From assembly GCA_029194675.1 (NCBI GenBank), contig JARFXP010000001.1, positions 1,108,501 through 1,172,500 on the forward strand: a stretch of DNA of 64,000 nucleotides, given 5' to 3'. The notes below the pieces were generated by a model. It was not told where the DNA came from. It ran no database searches and saw only the letters and a list, made by a program, of their open reading frames with translations. Below, piece after piece: positions 17,600-26,215 of the stretch (positions are counted from its first letter, which is position 1; every line of letters begins with the position of its first letter). Source of the stretch: Nitrospira sp. Lineage in GTDB: Bacteria > Nitrospirota > Nitrospiria > Nitrospirales > Nitrospiraceae. The translations under genes were made by a program, and so were the position numbers.

Positions 17600-17628
17600 A
17601 GGCTAGTCCTTAGGCGGAACGCTGTCAA
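17600..17628 (-). promoter_or_regulatory. Candidate sigma70 promoter of hcp
   Basis: On the minus strand, TTGACA (17628-17623), a 17-base spacer and TAGCCT (17605-17600) lie about 36 bases upstream of the hcp start codon. The -35 is perfect; the -10 is weak. Confidence 0.4.
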
Positions 17629-18009
17629 TGAGGTGAATGGAGAAACGACCATGTCAATTTCGTCGAGATTTGCCGAGCAGGCAAAACACTTCGCCGATTG
17701 GAAGAAACTCCGGTAAGCCCATAGGTATCCCGGACCTCAATTTTTCTGACTAATCCAACCCTGGGACAACCTTCCTACGAGCTGAACCTTCCGGGCTTAA
17801 CTCTTCTTGCGCATCTGTTTTGATGTTAATGCGCCATACCGTAGCGAACGCCATTGCCATTTGATGCAGTCTCATCGCGTGCGGGTGGCCAGCCGTCACG
17901 CCGATGGCTCGACTGCGAGGGAGCCGCAGGCCGCGAGCATCGGCCCCACGGCTCACTTGCAGACGCGGAGCAACCGGAGGTTGTGCAGCGGATGTCCGGT
18001 GCAGCCGCT
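17629..18009. other. Non-coding stretch between hcp and the cassette region
   Basis: No supported gene. The right part has GC-rich inverted repeats and lies against the cassette array. Short open frames here have biased composition and no family resemblance. Confidence 0.4.
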
Positions 18010-18120
18010 GGTTCGGGACGTGCTTCGCGTCCCGAACCACGACCGATAGCCCGGGGCACTGGCACCTCAGGTCTTCCGGAAGTTGACACGCTCGCAGTCG
18101 GCTGCGAGCGCTTGTTAGGC
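18010..18120 (-). other. Partial or rearranged integron attC site
   Basis: On the minus strand the box GCCTAAC (18120-18114) matches the R'' consensus RYYYAAC. It lies six bases after the stop codon of the GIY-YIG gene, as expected of a cassette. It is followed by a 9-bp perfect inverted repeat (CGCTCGCAG/CTGCGAGCG, 18089-18110) and, further on, an 11-bp hairpin GGTTCGGGACG/CGTCCCGAACC (18010-18038) typical of attC variable regions. A convincing R' box was not found, so the site may be truncated or fused. Confidence 0.45.
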
Positions 18121-18126
18121 GGGAGG

Positions 18127-18654
18127 TCAAGCTCCCTTCGAGTCAGGAGCATCTTTGATCGACCGGAACAGCGGCTTGCTGGGACATCCTGTTCTTCGCT
18201 CATACGCTTCATACATTTCGTCAGTGGAACCGTAGAAATCCCAGTCGGCCATTTGGCCGAGGTGAATCACCTTCTGCACGGACGGGTCACCGAGCACCCA
18301 CTCGAACAGCTGGACCAGGTAGTAGCCATCGGCCTGATCAGCGACGATGTAGCCCTGCCAACAGATTTTCCCGTCCTTGAAGCTGTGAAAGAACTTGCCC
18401 ACAAGCGACTTGTCGGTCTGCCCGGTGATGAAATCCAGAAGGTCCTGGACAGGCGCAAACCACTCACCCTGGAGGCGGTGGACAGCGAATCTGCTGTGAA
18501 GCTCTGCCTCCGCCGTCTTGTCTCCTTCAATTGCTCGGATCAGCACTAGCTTATCCGTGGAGCCGGTCTGTAACTCGGCGAGTCGTTTATTCGGCTTGTC
18601 GGTATACCCAATCTTGATCTGGCCGTTGACGATGTTCTTGATAAAGTAGATCAT
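18127..18654 (-). CDS. GIY-YIG nuclease-domain protein in an integron cassette
   Basis: A 175 aa protein with an N-terminal GIY-YIG/T5orf172-type domain (about 1-75): MIYFIKNIVNGQIKIGYT, then RLAELQTGSTDKLVLIRAIEG and AEAELHSRF. These modules are single-strand cleaving endonucleases of repair, phage and mobile proteins. The C-terminal 90 residues are Trp- and Tyr-rich and unrecognised. Its start codon lies 26 bases after the R' box of an attC and its stop lies six bases before another R'' box. This is the arrangement of a promoterless integron gene cassette. Confidence 0.75.
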   Translation of the reverse strand: MIYFIKNIVNGQIKIGYTDKPNKRLAELQTGSTDKLVLIRAIEGDKTAEAELHSRFAVHRLQGEWFAPVQDLLDFITGQTDKSLVGKFFHSFKDGKICWQGYIVADQADGYYLVQLFEWVLGDPSVQKVIHLGQMADWDFYGSTDEMYEAYERRTGCPSKPLFRSIKDAPDSKGA

Positions 18655-18679
18655 CGCCTGCCCACCAGTTCGTTGGTCC

Positions 18680-18766
18680 GTCTAACGCTCGTCATAACCA
18701 GCAGGATTGGGCGACGCGCCAAAGGCGCGTTGACCAGGGCCGTCTGTGTTGATGGCGTTGTTGGAT
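18680..18766 (-). other. Integron attC recombination site
   Basis: Read on the minus strand: R'' ATCCAAC (18766-18760), an L'' segment, a central hairpin ACGCGCC/GGCGCGT, an L' segment complementary to L'' with one extra base, then R' GTTAGAC (18686-18680). Both boxes match the RYYYAAC/GTTRRRY consensus and the 87-bp length is normal. It starts ten bases after the stop of the upstream cassette gene. No integron integrase gene is in the window. Confidence 0.75.
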
Positions 18767-18776
18767 GACAACTCTT

Positions 18777-19412
18777 TCAGACCGCGCCACTCTCAATGGA
18801 GGATCGAAGAAGATCATGCTTTTTCTCCAAATGCGCATAGAATGGTTTGAGTCGCTCTTCAGTATGTTGCAAGCGCTGAATGACCTCCGCGGGAATTGTT
18901 TTCGCAAGCCACCTTTCCCAAAGTTCGACAAACTCTATGAGTTCTTCGTAATGCGCCCTAGTCTCGGGATGAGCAAGCCAATAGCTATCGCGAAACAGCT
19001 TTGCCATTTGTTGATAGGCAGGAATCAATTCCTTTCGTAACTGCGAATTGTCGTAATCGGTGAGGCTTGTAAATTCTGGTCCGCGAGTTCTGGATAACTC
19101 GCCGAGCGCCTCAGGACTCAGTCTGCTGGCTTGAGTACAGAGTTCTCGCCACACGATATCCGCAGTATCGTGGATGCGCACTCGAAGATTGCTGCGCATG
19201 AAAATTTCATTGCGAAGGCCCAGCATTGGTGAGTAGAAATCTTTCAACTGCTTCTCGATAAAAGCGAGACGACATTGGCGTTTTTCACGACGTCCCGTCA
19301 ACCATGCGCCAATTCCAACGCCGAGTAAACCGGCTATCGCTGGTACAGCGATCGATACTGCCCAGCGAATAAGATCAATCTGTTCGCACGTCATAGCGGT
19401 TTCTGTTGTCAT
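18777..19412 (-). CDS. Membrane-anchored hypothetical protein in an integron cassette
   Basis: A 211 aa protein with one N-terminal transmembrane helix (about 13-36: IRWAVSIAVPAIAGLLGVGIGAWL) followed by TGRREKRQ and a long charged, helical cytoplasmic domain. No known domain is recognised, but this layout is common among integron-cassette proteins of unknown function. Its stop codon abuts the attC at 18680-18766, marking it as the gene of the first cassette. A TATACT lies about ten bases before the start codon and could be a -10 element. Confidence 0.6.
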   Translation of the reverse strand: MTTETAMTCEQIDLIRWAVSIAVPAIAGLLGVGIGAWLTGRREKRQCRLAFIEKQLKDFYSPMLGLRNEIFMRSNLRVRIHDTADIVWRELCTQASRLSPEALGELSRTRGPEFTSLTDYDNSQLRKELIPAYQQMAKLFRDSYWLAHPETRAHYEELIEFVELWERWLAKTIPAEVIQRLQHTEERLKPFYAHLEKKHDLLRSSIESGAV

Positions 19413-19779
19413 CTAGCTATTGAGTATACTGACCGGTATAGTACGCACCTGCAACCTGCCCGCAGGATCGTGATACTTGCGTATGTTCAATCACTTGTCA
19501 AGATTTCCTCTGCTGCAGGATTGGCGTGCTATACAGACCGGCATAGTTCCGTTATAGCTGCGAAGGGCTCAACACTGATCCCAGCGAATCGGCTGGACTC
19601 CGTACCCCTTTTCCAGCCCGATTTAACACATGCGTGGACGAGTTTAAGGGGGCAGACCCACTGCTTTCCAAGACCGGGCTTGGTCCGTGGGAGAGGGTTG
19701 AGGGGGTCAGGCTTTGATATCTGAACAGTCTTCCGGCATCCTGCGCTGTCCCGTCCTTCCTGACATTCCCTGACGTCCA
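19413..19779. other. Intergenic stretch between cassette gene and vapBC
   Basis: No supported gene. Two similar 18-base motifs, GTATACTGACCGGTATAG near 19425 and CTATACAGACCGGCATAG near 19532, are partly palindromic and could be regulator sites. No integron integrase or attI was recognised. Confidence 0.35.
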
Positions 19780-19820
19780 TTGACAGCGAATGGGCATCTG
19801 TATATCATGGCGTATATACA
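19780..19820 (+). promoter_or_regulatory. vapBC promoter with overlapping operator palindrome
   Basis: TTGACA (19780-19785), 17-base spacer, TATCAT (19803-19808). A perfect inverted repeat TGTATAT...ATATACA with an 8-base spacer (19799-19820) overlaps the -10 and the predicted transcription start. This is the usual layout for autorepression by an antitoxin or a VapBC complex. Confidence 0.6.
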
Positions 19821-19833
19821 TTATGGGAGGATT

Positions 19834-20082
19834 ATGGTGGCGACGAGGAAGAAAACGAAGCTGTTTATGAGCGGCAACAGCCAGGCTGTACGAATCCCCC
19901 GCGAGTTTCAGTTGGAGGGTGGCGAGGTCGAGATTCAGCGCCGAGGCAATACGCTCGTCATTCGCCAAAAGAAACAGACGTGGCAGCCGCTCACCGATAG
20001 CCTCACCATGTTTACTGACGACTTCATGGGGGAGGGCAGGCAACAGCCTCCGATCCAGAAACGAAAGCGCCCCTTTGCATGA
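19834..20082 (+). CDS. vapB: VapB-type antitoxin (AbrB/MazE-like fold)
   Basis: An 82 aa antitoxin with an N-terminal swapped-hairpin DNA-binding domain: TKLFMSGNSQAVRIPREFQL, then GGEVEIQRRGNTLVI, typical of VapB proteins. The C-terminal part would wrap the toxin. The ATG at 19834 is chosen because GGGAGG precedes it, and earlier in-frame ATGs lie inside the operator. Its stop overlaps the vapC start by four bases (ATGA). Confidence 0.88.
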   Translation: MVATRKKTKLFMSGNSQAVRIPREFQLEGGEVEIQRRGNTLVIRQKKQTWQPLTDSLTMFTDDFMGEGRQQPPIQKRKRPFA

Positions 20083-20477
20083 AGCGGATGCTGGATACCA
20101 ACATCTGCATTTACCTCATCAAACAGCAGCCTCCCTCCATTATCGAGCGCTTCCTGTCGCACCCTGTCGGCGACATCGGGATTTCCAGCATCACGGTAGC
20201 TGAATTGGCTTATGGAGTCAGCAAGAGCCGTCATTCGTCCAGGAATCGCCATGCCCTTGAGCAGTTTCTTGCTCCGCTCCAGGTCGCTGGGTTTGACCAG
20301 GCTGCAGCCTGGTCATATGGTCGCTTGCGTGGGCAACTTGAGGCAAAGGGGACCCCGATTGGCTCGATGGACATGCTCATTGCTGCCCATGCATTGAGCC
20401 TTGGGGTTCGGCTCGTTAGCAACAACCTCAGGGAGTTTCAGTATGTTCCTGGCCTGCGGCTGGACAATTGGGTGTGA
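20079..20477 (+). CDS. vapC: VapC-type PIN-domain toxin
   Basis: A 132 aa PIN-domain ribonuclease. The acidic residues of the metal site are visible: the first Asp in MLDTNICIYLIK, Glu in ISSITVAELAYGV, and Asp in GSMDMLIAAHAL, followed by LVSNNLREFQYVPGL. This group cleaves initiator tRNA or rRNA loops. The gene is intact, overlaps vapB and is under the same promoter, so the module should be functional. Confidence 0.9.
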   Translation: MKRMLDTNICIYLIKQQPPSIIERFLSHPVGDIGISSITVAELAYGVSKSRHSSRNRHALEQFLAPLQVAGFDQAAAWSYGRLRGQLEAKGTPIGSMDMLIAAHALSLGVRLVSNNLREFQYVPGLRLDNWV

Positions 20478-20714
20478 TGTATGGTGATCAGATCCCAACC
20501 AGGAAAAGAAGTAAGGGGTCGGGAACAATTGCTTGATCGGCTACGGCCGGATGATAGGCCCTGGTGAAAAGACGGCCTCAATGGTTTGATGAATGAATAG
20601 TGATGACCCTGATGCGAGAAATGACAAAAGTTCTTGGTCGTTTTGTTTTTGCGGCTCCGTCGGAAACGGGGACAGGCCACATTTCGAATGGAACGTGTCA
20701 ACGATTGGAGTTTC
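20478..20714. other. Intergenic stretch after vapC
   Basis: No supported gene. The stretch near 20600-20700 contains short text (GGAAACGGGGACAGGCCAC) of the kind often seen in REP-like or RAYT-associated repeats, but no transposase gene is attached. Confidence 0.3.
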
Positions 20715-20785
20715 TGGCCGTTCAAAACGTCCGTCCAACAAGGCCGCAGCGAGAGCCCGAGGAGGTACGTTCCAAGCTTGCTTGT
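20715..20785 (+). repeat. Degenerate copy of the palindromic repeat found at 63618
   Basis: The segment GGCCGTTCAAAACGTCCG and the following CAACAAGGCCGCAGCGAG and GAGGAGGTACGTTCC match, with changes, the reverse complement of the right half of the 126-bp element between ftsW and murD. Only about half of that element is recognisable here. Confidence 0.5.
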
Positions 20786-20929
20786 GCCGCTCGCTTCGAT
20801 CAAAGGCGAGCGGATAGGTACTTTGCCTCCAGTTGAATTCACCGTTGAAGGGTTGACCAAGGCAAGAACGCAGTCCGGTGAAAGGCGCGTCTTAGCGCGC
20901 CGGGGTGGGCGGGTGAGAAATCGCCGTTT

Positions 20930-21026
20930 TCAGCAGCCTGACTTTACAGATTTTCCCGCTTGCCGATACTTGTCGATTCTCATGGCCATTTTTCGCCCTT
21001 CGGCAATGGCCCAGCCCATCATCTCG
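20930..21026 (-). pseudogene. gltD 3'-end fragment
   Basis: On the minus strand this encodes GWAIAEGRKMAMRIDKYRQA followed by GKSVKSGC and a stop, closely resembling the C-terminus of the gltD product encoded at 27069-28505. Nucleotide similarity is clear but well diverged. Only about 30 codons are present, so it is a non-functional fragment. It lies directly after a 63-codon gene whose paralogue sits near the real gltD. Confidence 0.65.
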
Positions 21027-21045
21027 GCAATGTTCCCATCGCATC

Positions 21046-21237
21046 TCATTCTTCCTTGCTGATGAACCGTCTTGGTTTCAAGGCGCCAGTTGTGTAGGCA
21101 AGCCGCAACGCTTCCTCCAACCAAGCCAGGCGTTGAGTCGGTGTTGCCGCCAACATAGCCGAAAGCAAGCTTTGATCACTGGCGTCCCAATGTTCCGTTT
21201 GGACCTTCCTTGAAGCAGCCTCATGTTTGTCCGCCAT
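21046..21237 (-). CDS. Small hypothetical protein, paralogue of the one at 25921
   Basis: A 63 aa protein, MADKHEAASRKVQTEHWD, then SLLSAMLAATPTQRLAWLEE and ALRLAYTTGALKPRR. The ATG at 21237 is used because the paralogue starts at the equivalent codon and both have AAAGGGAGATCGCTGA upstream; the longer open frame to 21453 is not conserved. No function is recognised. Its size and its link to the nucleotidyltransferase cluster in the other copy suggest an antitoxin-like or accessory role, which is inference. Confidence 0.6.
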   Translation of the reverse strand: MADKHEAASRKVQTEHWDASDQSLLSAMLAATPTQRLAWLEEALRLAYTTGALKPRRFISKEE

Positions 21238-21443
21238 CTCAGCGATCTCCCTTTCTTCGGTGAATCGCCTCCAGCTCCTTAGCGTCTGCCAACCCTCGTA
21301 AGCAGGTCCTGCTGTATGCCCGTGGAGATGAGACAACGGTGGGAGCGATGCTTTCGCCGCAGCTACAGAATGTGATTTAATAGGAATGCTCACTGCAATG
21401 AGGGGCGGCGATACCTTGATCTGATTCATCGGCGGGAGGTGTC

Positions 21444-22985
21444 GTGCATCCATGCTTCCGACTGGTTGGTCTCCTATTGATGGTAACTTGGCCTAACGCT
21501 CTCATGGAGGCAGAGGCGCTGGCGGAAACCAATCCGGTCCAACGAGAGAATGCTCGGCCCGGCACGGCAGAGTGGCGCCTGACCAATCCGGCATTGCATC
21601 ACGAAATCGAGGGCTACGCCTCAGTTACCAGCGTCAATCGGGGGCACCCAATCAAGTTCTACGTCCACACGCAGGACCGCTTTTACAGGATCGAGATCTA
21701 TCGAATGGGGTGGTACGGAGGCGCCGGCGGGAGGCTGGTGCATGGACCTGTGACCCTCCCGGGCGTCTCGCAACCGATGCCGTCGATGGATGTTCGGACC
21801 GGACTCGTTGACTGTGCATGGCAGGATCCGTACCTCCTTGTGGTCGGAAACGAGTCCGATCGGGAAGCATGGGTCAGCGGCATCTATCTCGCTAAACTGA
21901 CGGCGGAGACGAGCGGCGCGCAAGCCTACATCATTTTTGTCGTGCGAGATGAGACGCGCCCCTCTGACTTTCTCTTTCAATCGAGCGTCACCACCTATCA
22001 GGCCTATAATAATTGGGGCGGCAAATCGCTTTACGACTTCAACAGCACAGATGGACGGCGGGCTTACAAAGTGTCTTTCAATCGGCCTTATGCTATCAGC
22101 AGCAATCCTGCCGCCGCCTATGGCAATGGCGCCGGCGACTTTATGACCAACAATGCCGTGCCCCCGACGGATGCCTCCTCACCTTCTGGCTGGGAATACA
22201 ACATGGTACGATGGTTGGAACGGGAAGGCTATGATGTCACCTATAGCACGAATGTGGACACCCATGCGGATGCCCGTCTCCTAGACCGTCATAAAGGCTG
22301 GCTCTCCGTCGGGCATGACGAATATTGGACGTGGCAGATGCGCGCTCATGTTGAACGTGGACGAGACCGCGGCGTGCACCTCGCATTTTTCTCGGGGAAT
22401 GTGTGCTATTGGCAGATCCGATTGGAGCCCAGTGCGATAACAGGTGAGCAAGATCGTACAATCGTCTCATACAAGGATGATGCACCGGCGCGCGATCCCT
22501 ATGCTCAAGAGGAACGGGGAAATCGACATCTCATGACGGTGCGTTGGCGGGATGAACCGGTCAACCGGCCTGAGGAGTCATTGATCGGCGTGATGTATGA
22601 CGGCAATCCCGTTGATGCTGATATTGTCATCACCAAACCTGACCACTGGACCATGATCGGTACGGAACTTCGGCCGGGGAACCGCTTACCGCGACTCTTG
22701 GGCTATGAGGCCGATCGAGTCTTTGAAAGTGCTCCACCGGGCACCACGATTCTCGCGGAATCCCCATATACCTTCGAGAGTCAGCCCCATCTGGCCCACA
22801 TGACGATCTATACCCTTGATAACGGGGCGACGGTGTTCGCGGCCGGTACCATTCAATGGAGTTGGGGGCTCGACGATTTCAACGTGCCGAACCTGCGCAA
22901 GTCCAGTCTCAATCCGAACGTTCAACAGATCACAAAAAATGTCCTTGCACGGTTTCGACAAGGAGCCTCGCCACACACACGGTAA
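21444..22985 (+). CDS. N,N-dimethylformamidase beta-subunit-like exported protein
   Basis: A 513 aa protein with a signal-peptide-like start (RLVGLLLMVTWPNALMEAEALA) and a large domain like the C-terminal part of the dimethylformamidase large subunit. Recognisable text includes FYRIEIYRMGWYGGAGGR, TTYQAYNNWGGKSLYDF, WLSVGHDEYWTWQMR and AAGTIQWSWGLDD. Many homologues are annotated by similarity only and may not hydrolyse formamides. The start is GTG with GGGAGGT six bases upstream. It is followed by a glycosyltransferase, so an envelope or polysaccharide role is equally possible. Confidence 0.75.
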   Translation: MHPCFRLVGLLLMVTWPNALMEAEALAETNPVQRENARPGTAEWRLTNPALHHEIEGYASVTSVNRGHPIKFYVHTQDRFYRIEIYRMGWYGGAGGRLVHGPVTLPGVSQPMPSMDVRTGLVDCAWQDPYLLVVGNESDREAWVSGIYLAKLTAETSGAQAYIIFVVRDETRPSDFLFQSSVTTYQAYNNWGGKSLYDFNSTDGRRAYKVSFNRPYAISSNPAAAYGNGAGDFMTNNAVPPTDASSPSGWEYNMVRWLEREGYDVTYSTNVDTHADARLLDRHKGWLSVGHDEYWTWQMRAHVERGRDRGVHLAFFSGNVCYWQIRLEPSAITGEQDRTIVSYKDDAPARDPYAQEERGNRHLMTVRWRDEPVNRPEESLIGVMYDGNPVDADIVITKPDHWTMIGTELRPGNRLPRLLGYEADRVFESAPPGTTILAESPYTFESQPHLAHMTIYTLDNGATVFAAGTIQWSWGLDDFNVPNLRKSSLNPNVQQITKNVLARFRQGASPHTR

Positions 22986-23058
22986 TCGGGTGTTGGGCCT
23001 ATGTCGAGGGCAGTATGGTGCGGACCCTCAGTAACGACCCTATCCGGAGAGATCCGGC

Positions 23059-24111
23059 ATGAAGATCGCTCAACTGGTCCACCTAAGCGTGAGTGTGCCT
23101 CCCGATAAGTATGGGGGGACGGAACGAGTGGTCTTCCACCTCGTGGAAGAGCTGGTCCGGCTCGGTCATGACGTCACCCTGTTTGCCAGCGGTGATTCGA
23201 CCACGAGCGCGAAGCTCGTCCCCATGTGCGACCGCGCACTCACCCACACGCTGTTCATCAATAGAGACGCTATCATGACGCAGATGCTGGAACAGGTGTG
23301 GAACCTGTCCCATCAGTTCGACATTATCCATTCTCATCTGGACTTCGTGGGATTTCCTCTTGCCCGCCGGTCCGAGGTCCCTGTCATTACCACGGTCCAT
23401 GGACACCTGGGAGCGCCGGAACTAGCGAAGGTCTATCGCGAATTCTGGGAGATTCCTGTGGTCTCCGTTTCGTATGCGCAGCGAGCACTCTTTCGCTACA
23501 ACAACTGGAAAGCGAACGTGTACCACGGGCTCCCGGTGGATCTCTATCGATTTCACTCAAAACCTCAGAAGTACCTTGCGTTCATGGGCAGGATGTCGCC
23601 GGAGAAATCGCCGGAGGTGGCGATCCGGATCGCCCAACAATTGGGCATGCCGTTGCGGATGGCCGCCAAGGTGGACCCGGTCGATCGTGAATATTTTGAG
23701 ACCGAGATCGCCACTCACCTGACTCATCCGCTCATCCAGTTCATCGGAGAAATCAGCGATCGTGAAAAAGGCGCATTTCTGGGGAATGCGAGCGCAGTGC
23801 TGTGCCCCCATCGACCTGAGTCGTTCGGCTTGGTGTTGATCGAAGCATTGGCCTGTGGCACTCCAGTGGTAACCTATCGACATGGATCGTATCCGGAGCT
23901 GATCGACCATGAGACGACGGGATTTCTCTGTCGAGATGAGCAAGAGATGGTGCAAGCCGCCCGCCGCGTCGACGAGATCGATCGACGTCGATGCCGCAAA
24001 ACCTTCGAGGAACGATTCACGGCCGAGCGCATGGCGAAAGAGTATGTACAACTGTACGAACGAATGCTCCAGGAAGCGTCGATGAGCGAATCCTTCTCTT
24101 CGGACGAATGA
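23059..24111 (+). CDS. Glycosyltransferase family 4
   Basis: A 350 aa GT-B fold glycosyltransferase. The N-terminal Rossmann half starts MKIAQLVHLSVSVPPDKYGG and GTERVVFHLVEELVRLGHDV. The donor-binding half contains FMGRMSPEKSPEVAIRIAQ and the EX7E-type motif in RPESFGLVLIEALACGTPVV. No signal peptide is present. It is probably a cytoplasmic or membrane-associated transferase acting on a sugar or a lipid acceptor. Its stop overlaps the ATG of the broken nagB-like gene (ATGATG), pointing to a former operon. Confidence 0.88.
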   Translation: MKIAQLVHLSVSVPPDKYGGTERVVFHLVEELVRLGHDVTLFASGDSTTSAKLVPMCDRALTHTLFINRDAIMTQMLEQVWNLSHQFDIIHSHLDFVGFPLARRSEVPVITTVHGHLGAPELAKVYREFWEIPVVSVSYAQRALFRYNNWKANVYHGLPVDLYRFHSKPQKYLAFMGRMSPEKSPEVAIRIAQQLGMPLRMAAKVDPVDREYFETEIATHLTHPLIQFIGEISDREKGAFLGNASAVLCPHRPESFGLVLIEALACGTPVVTYRHGSYPELIDHETTGFLCRDEQEMVQAARRVDEIDRRRCRKTFEERFTAERMAKEYVQLYERMLQEASMSESFSSDE

Positions 24112-24845
24112 TGCTGGTGTTCATCACCCATCGGAGGAAGGCAGCAGGATAGCGGGAAGCCTCGTCGTCCAGGCAATCAAGCAGACTCCGGCGTTGCGGC
24201 TCGGACTCGCGGGCAACACGCCGCTCGGCGTTGTACCGGAACTTGGTAGATCTGCACCGCACAACGCGTCTCGATTTCTCTCACGTTCGGCTTTTCAGCC
24301 TCGATGAGTTCATCGGGTTACCGAGCGACAGCCCGCACAGCTATCACATCCTCTTTCATCAGCATCTTCTCGACCATGTCAATATCGACCAGTCTCATCT
24401 CCATCTGCTGAACGGACAGGCCGAGGACATGGCCTCCTACTGTGTTTCGTATGAGCGGCTCATCCGAAACCAAGGCGGTATCAATCTGCAGATCCTAGGA
24501 ATCGGGCAGAACGGCCATCTAGGATTCAAGGAACCCGGCTCCAGTCTCAACTCACGGACGGAGCGCTGTTTCCTAAGCGCGTCGACCAAACACAAGCTTG
24601 TTCGAGTCTTCGAGAGCGAGCCGGTCCCGGAATGGTCTGTAACCATGGGTCTCGGCACCATTCGTGCGGCGCGAACTCTCTTGCTGTTGGCCTTTGGAGC
24701 ACACAAGGCCGAGGTCGTCGCCAAATCCTTAGAAGGACCGTTGAGCGCTTTCATACCTGCCTCGTCCATTCAGTTACATCCCAACGTCGTCCTCGTGCTT
24801 GACCGTGAAGATGTACGCAGGCCGCTCAAGACGGTCTTCCAATAA
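24111..24845 (+). pseudogene. Glucosamine-6-phosphate deaminase-like gene with two frameshifts
   Basis: The family converts glucosamine-6-phosphate to fructose-6-phosphate. The protein can be followed across three frames: MLVFIT from the ATG at 24111, then RIAGSLVVQAIKQTP and LGLAGNTPLG in another frame, then from about 24231 YRNLVDLH and the rest. The last part keeps the catalytic Asp region (FSLDEFIGL) and the loop GIGQNGHLGFKEPGSSLNSRT. Shifts fall near 24130 and near 24228. The intact final frame could still be translated from TTG at 24231 but would lack the phosphate-binding loop. Confidence 0.7.
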
Positions 24846-24865
24846 GGCCACTTTTTCCCCGAGTG

Positions 24866-25669
24866 CTAAGTTTTCCTCGCGGTCACGAGATGGGCCGACA
24901 ATGGGAACGCCACTCGTCCATCCGCAGTAGCGTAGGGACTGAGAGCCTGCTCAGCTGCCTCTACTATGCGGCTGATCTGGTCCTCGGTTAGCAGTACTCC
25001 CATGACCGGCAACCAGCCCCTCAGATCGGCTTCGACCATGGTCTGAATGCTGGGGAACTGAGCAGTCCCTTGATGAGTCATAATTTTGGCTGAGGTTACC
25101 TCGACCTCCGAAAATAACTTGGCGAGAGTTTTCCGATTGCCGAGCACGAATGGTGCGAGCAGGGCATCGGCCGCTTGCCGACCGGCCATTTGTTCCAGTA
25201 GCGCTACCTCAGACGCATACGCCGGTATGTTGTCGAGCGAGTCCCAGATCGCCACAGCCAACCGTCCTCCTGGCGCCAGGACGCGAAGCATCTCGCGAAG
25301 GGCCCGGCGGCGATCCGCAAAGAACATGAGGCCGAACTGACTCACAACAGCGTCGAAAGACCGGTCTGGGAACGGTAGTGATTCTGCCATTCCCTCTCGC
25401 CACTCGATCGTTGGTGCGAGCTGTCTGGCAACTGAAACCATTCCAGGACTCGAGTCAATCCCCACGACATGCCCGGTTGATCTCACCCGCGAGGCGGCTT
25501 CACGCGCAAGAATTCCGGTACCGCATGCAACGTCGAGTACTCGTTGACCAAACTGGATTTGCGCGGCATCCGCGACTTTCGGGGCCCACTGCCCGAAGAG
25601 TGCCGGCACGAACAGCGCTTCATAAGCGTTCGCCGCGTCGACTTGAGCCTGTAACGTGGGCTCGCTCAT
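24866..25669 (-). CDS. Class I SAM-dependent methyltransferase
   Basis: A 267 aa methyltransferase of the UbiE/COQ5-like superfamily. Motif I is VLDVACGTGILAREA (about residues 45-60), motif II region VGIDSSPGMVSVAR, post-I ESLPFPDRSFDAVVSQFGLMFF and motif III LREMLRVLAPGGRLAVAIWDS. The substrate is unknown. The start is set at the ATG at 25669; a longer frame to 25753 adds 28 residues without family resemblance. It is convergent with the nagB remnant. Confidence 0.85.
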   Translation of the reverse strand: MSEPTLQAQVDAANAYEALFVPALFGQWAPKVADAAQIQFGQRVLDVACGTGILAREAASRVRSTGHVVGIDSSPGMVSVARQLAPTIEWREGMAESLPFPDRSFDAVVSQFGLMFFADRRRALREMLRVLAPGGRLAVAIWDSLDNIPAYASEVALLEQMAGRQAADALLAPFVLGNRKTLAKLFSEVEVTSAKIMTHQGTAQFPSIQTMVEADLRGWLPVMGVLLTEDQISRIVEAAEQALSPYATADGRVAFPLSAHLVTARKT

Positions 25670-25920
25670 GTCGTGCTTACGTCCCAAACTGTCTGACCAT
25701 GTGCTCTCTGGTTCCGTATAAACTACGTACTTAGTGTCTTCGCCGAAACACACGGTTTTCGTACGTTAAGGGATTGAGCGATTCAAGAACAGTTAGCGGT
25801 TGCTTTCAGCGGCCACTCTTGGAGGAGCGACCAGATTGTCGATACGGCTCACTCACTGTGATTATCTTTCTTTTTTCGGCGATGGTCCGGAGATCACCGA
25901 TTCGACGATCCCATCGCGTC

Positions 25921-26112
25921 CTATTCTTCCTTGGTCATCATCCGTCTCGGCTTCAAGGCCCCAGTGGCGTAGGCCAATTGCAGTGCCTCCTCTGGCCAAG
26001 CGAGCCGTTGCGCTGGCGTCGCCACCAGCGTTGCCGAAAGCAGGCTCTGATCACTAGCGTCCCAATGCTCCGCTTGTATCTCCCCTGAAGCCCCCTCACA
26101 TTTGTTCGCCAT
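25921..26112 (-). CDS. Small hypothetical protein, paralogue of the one at 21046
   Basis: A 63 aa protein with the same length and layout as the gene at 21046-21237: MANKCEGASGEIQAEHWD, SLLSATLVATPAQRLAWPEE and ALQLAYATGALKPRR. The ribosome site AAAGGGAGATCGCTGAC is also shared. It lies about 100 bases after the nucleotidyltransferase gene on the same strand and may belong to that cluster. No function is known. Confidence 0.6.
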   Translation of the reverse strand: MANKCEGASGEIQAEHWDASDQSLLSATLVATPAQRLAWPEEALQLAYATGALKPRRMMTKEE

Positions 26113-26215
26113 GTCAGCGATCTCCCTTTCGCCTGTGGATTGCCTCCAGCTCCTCAACGTCTGCCAAGTCCATCGGTTTGTCGGCACTCACCCACACAAT
26201 TCGAACATCCCTGAT

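Noticed and set aside
17796..17802. GCTTAAC as the missing R' box (on the opposite strand) of the second attC
   Set aside because: Its neighbouring bases do not pair with the L'' segment at 18100-18113, and the distance is too long.
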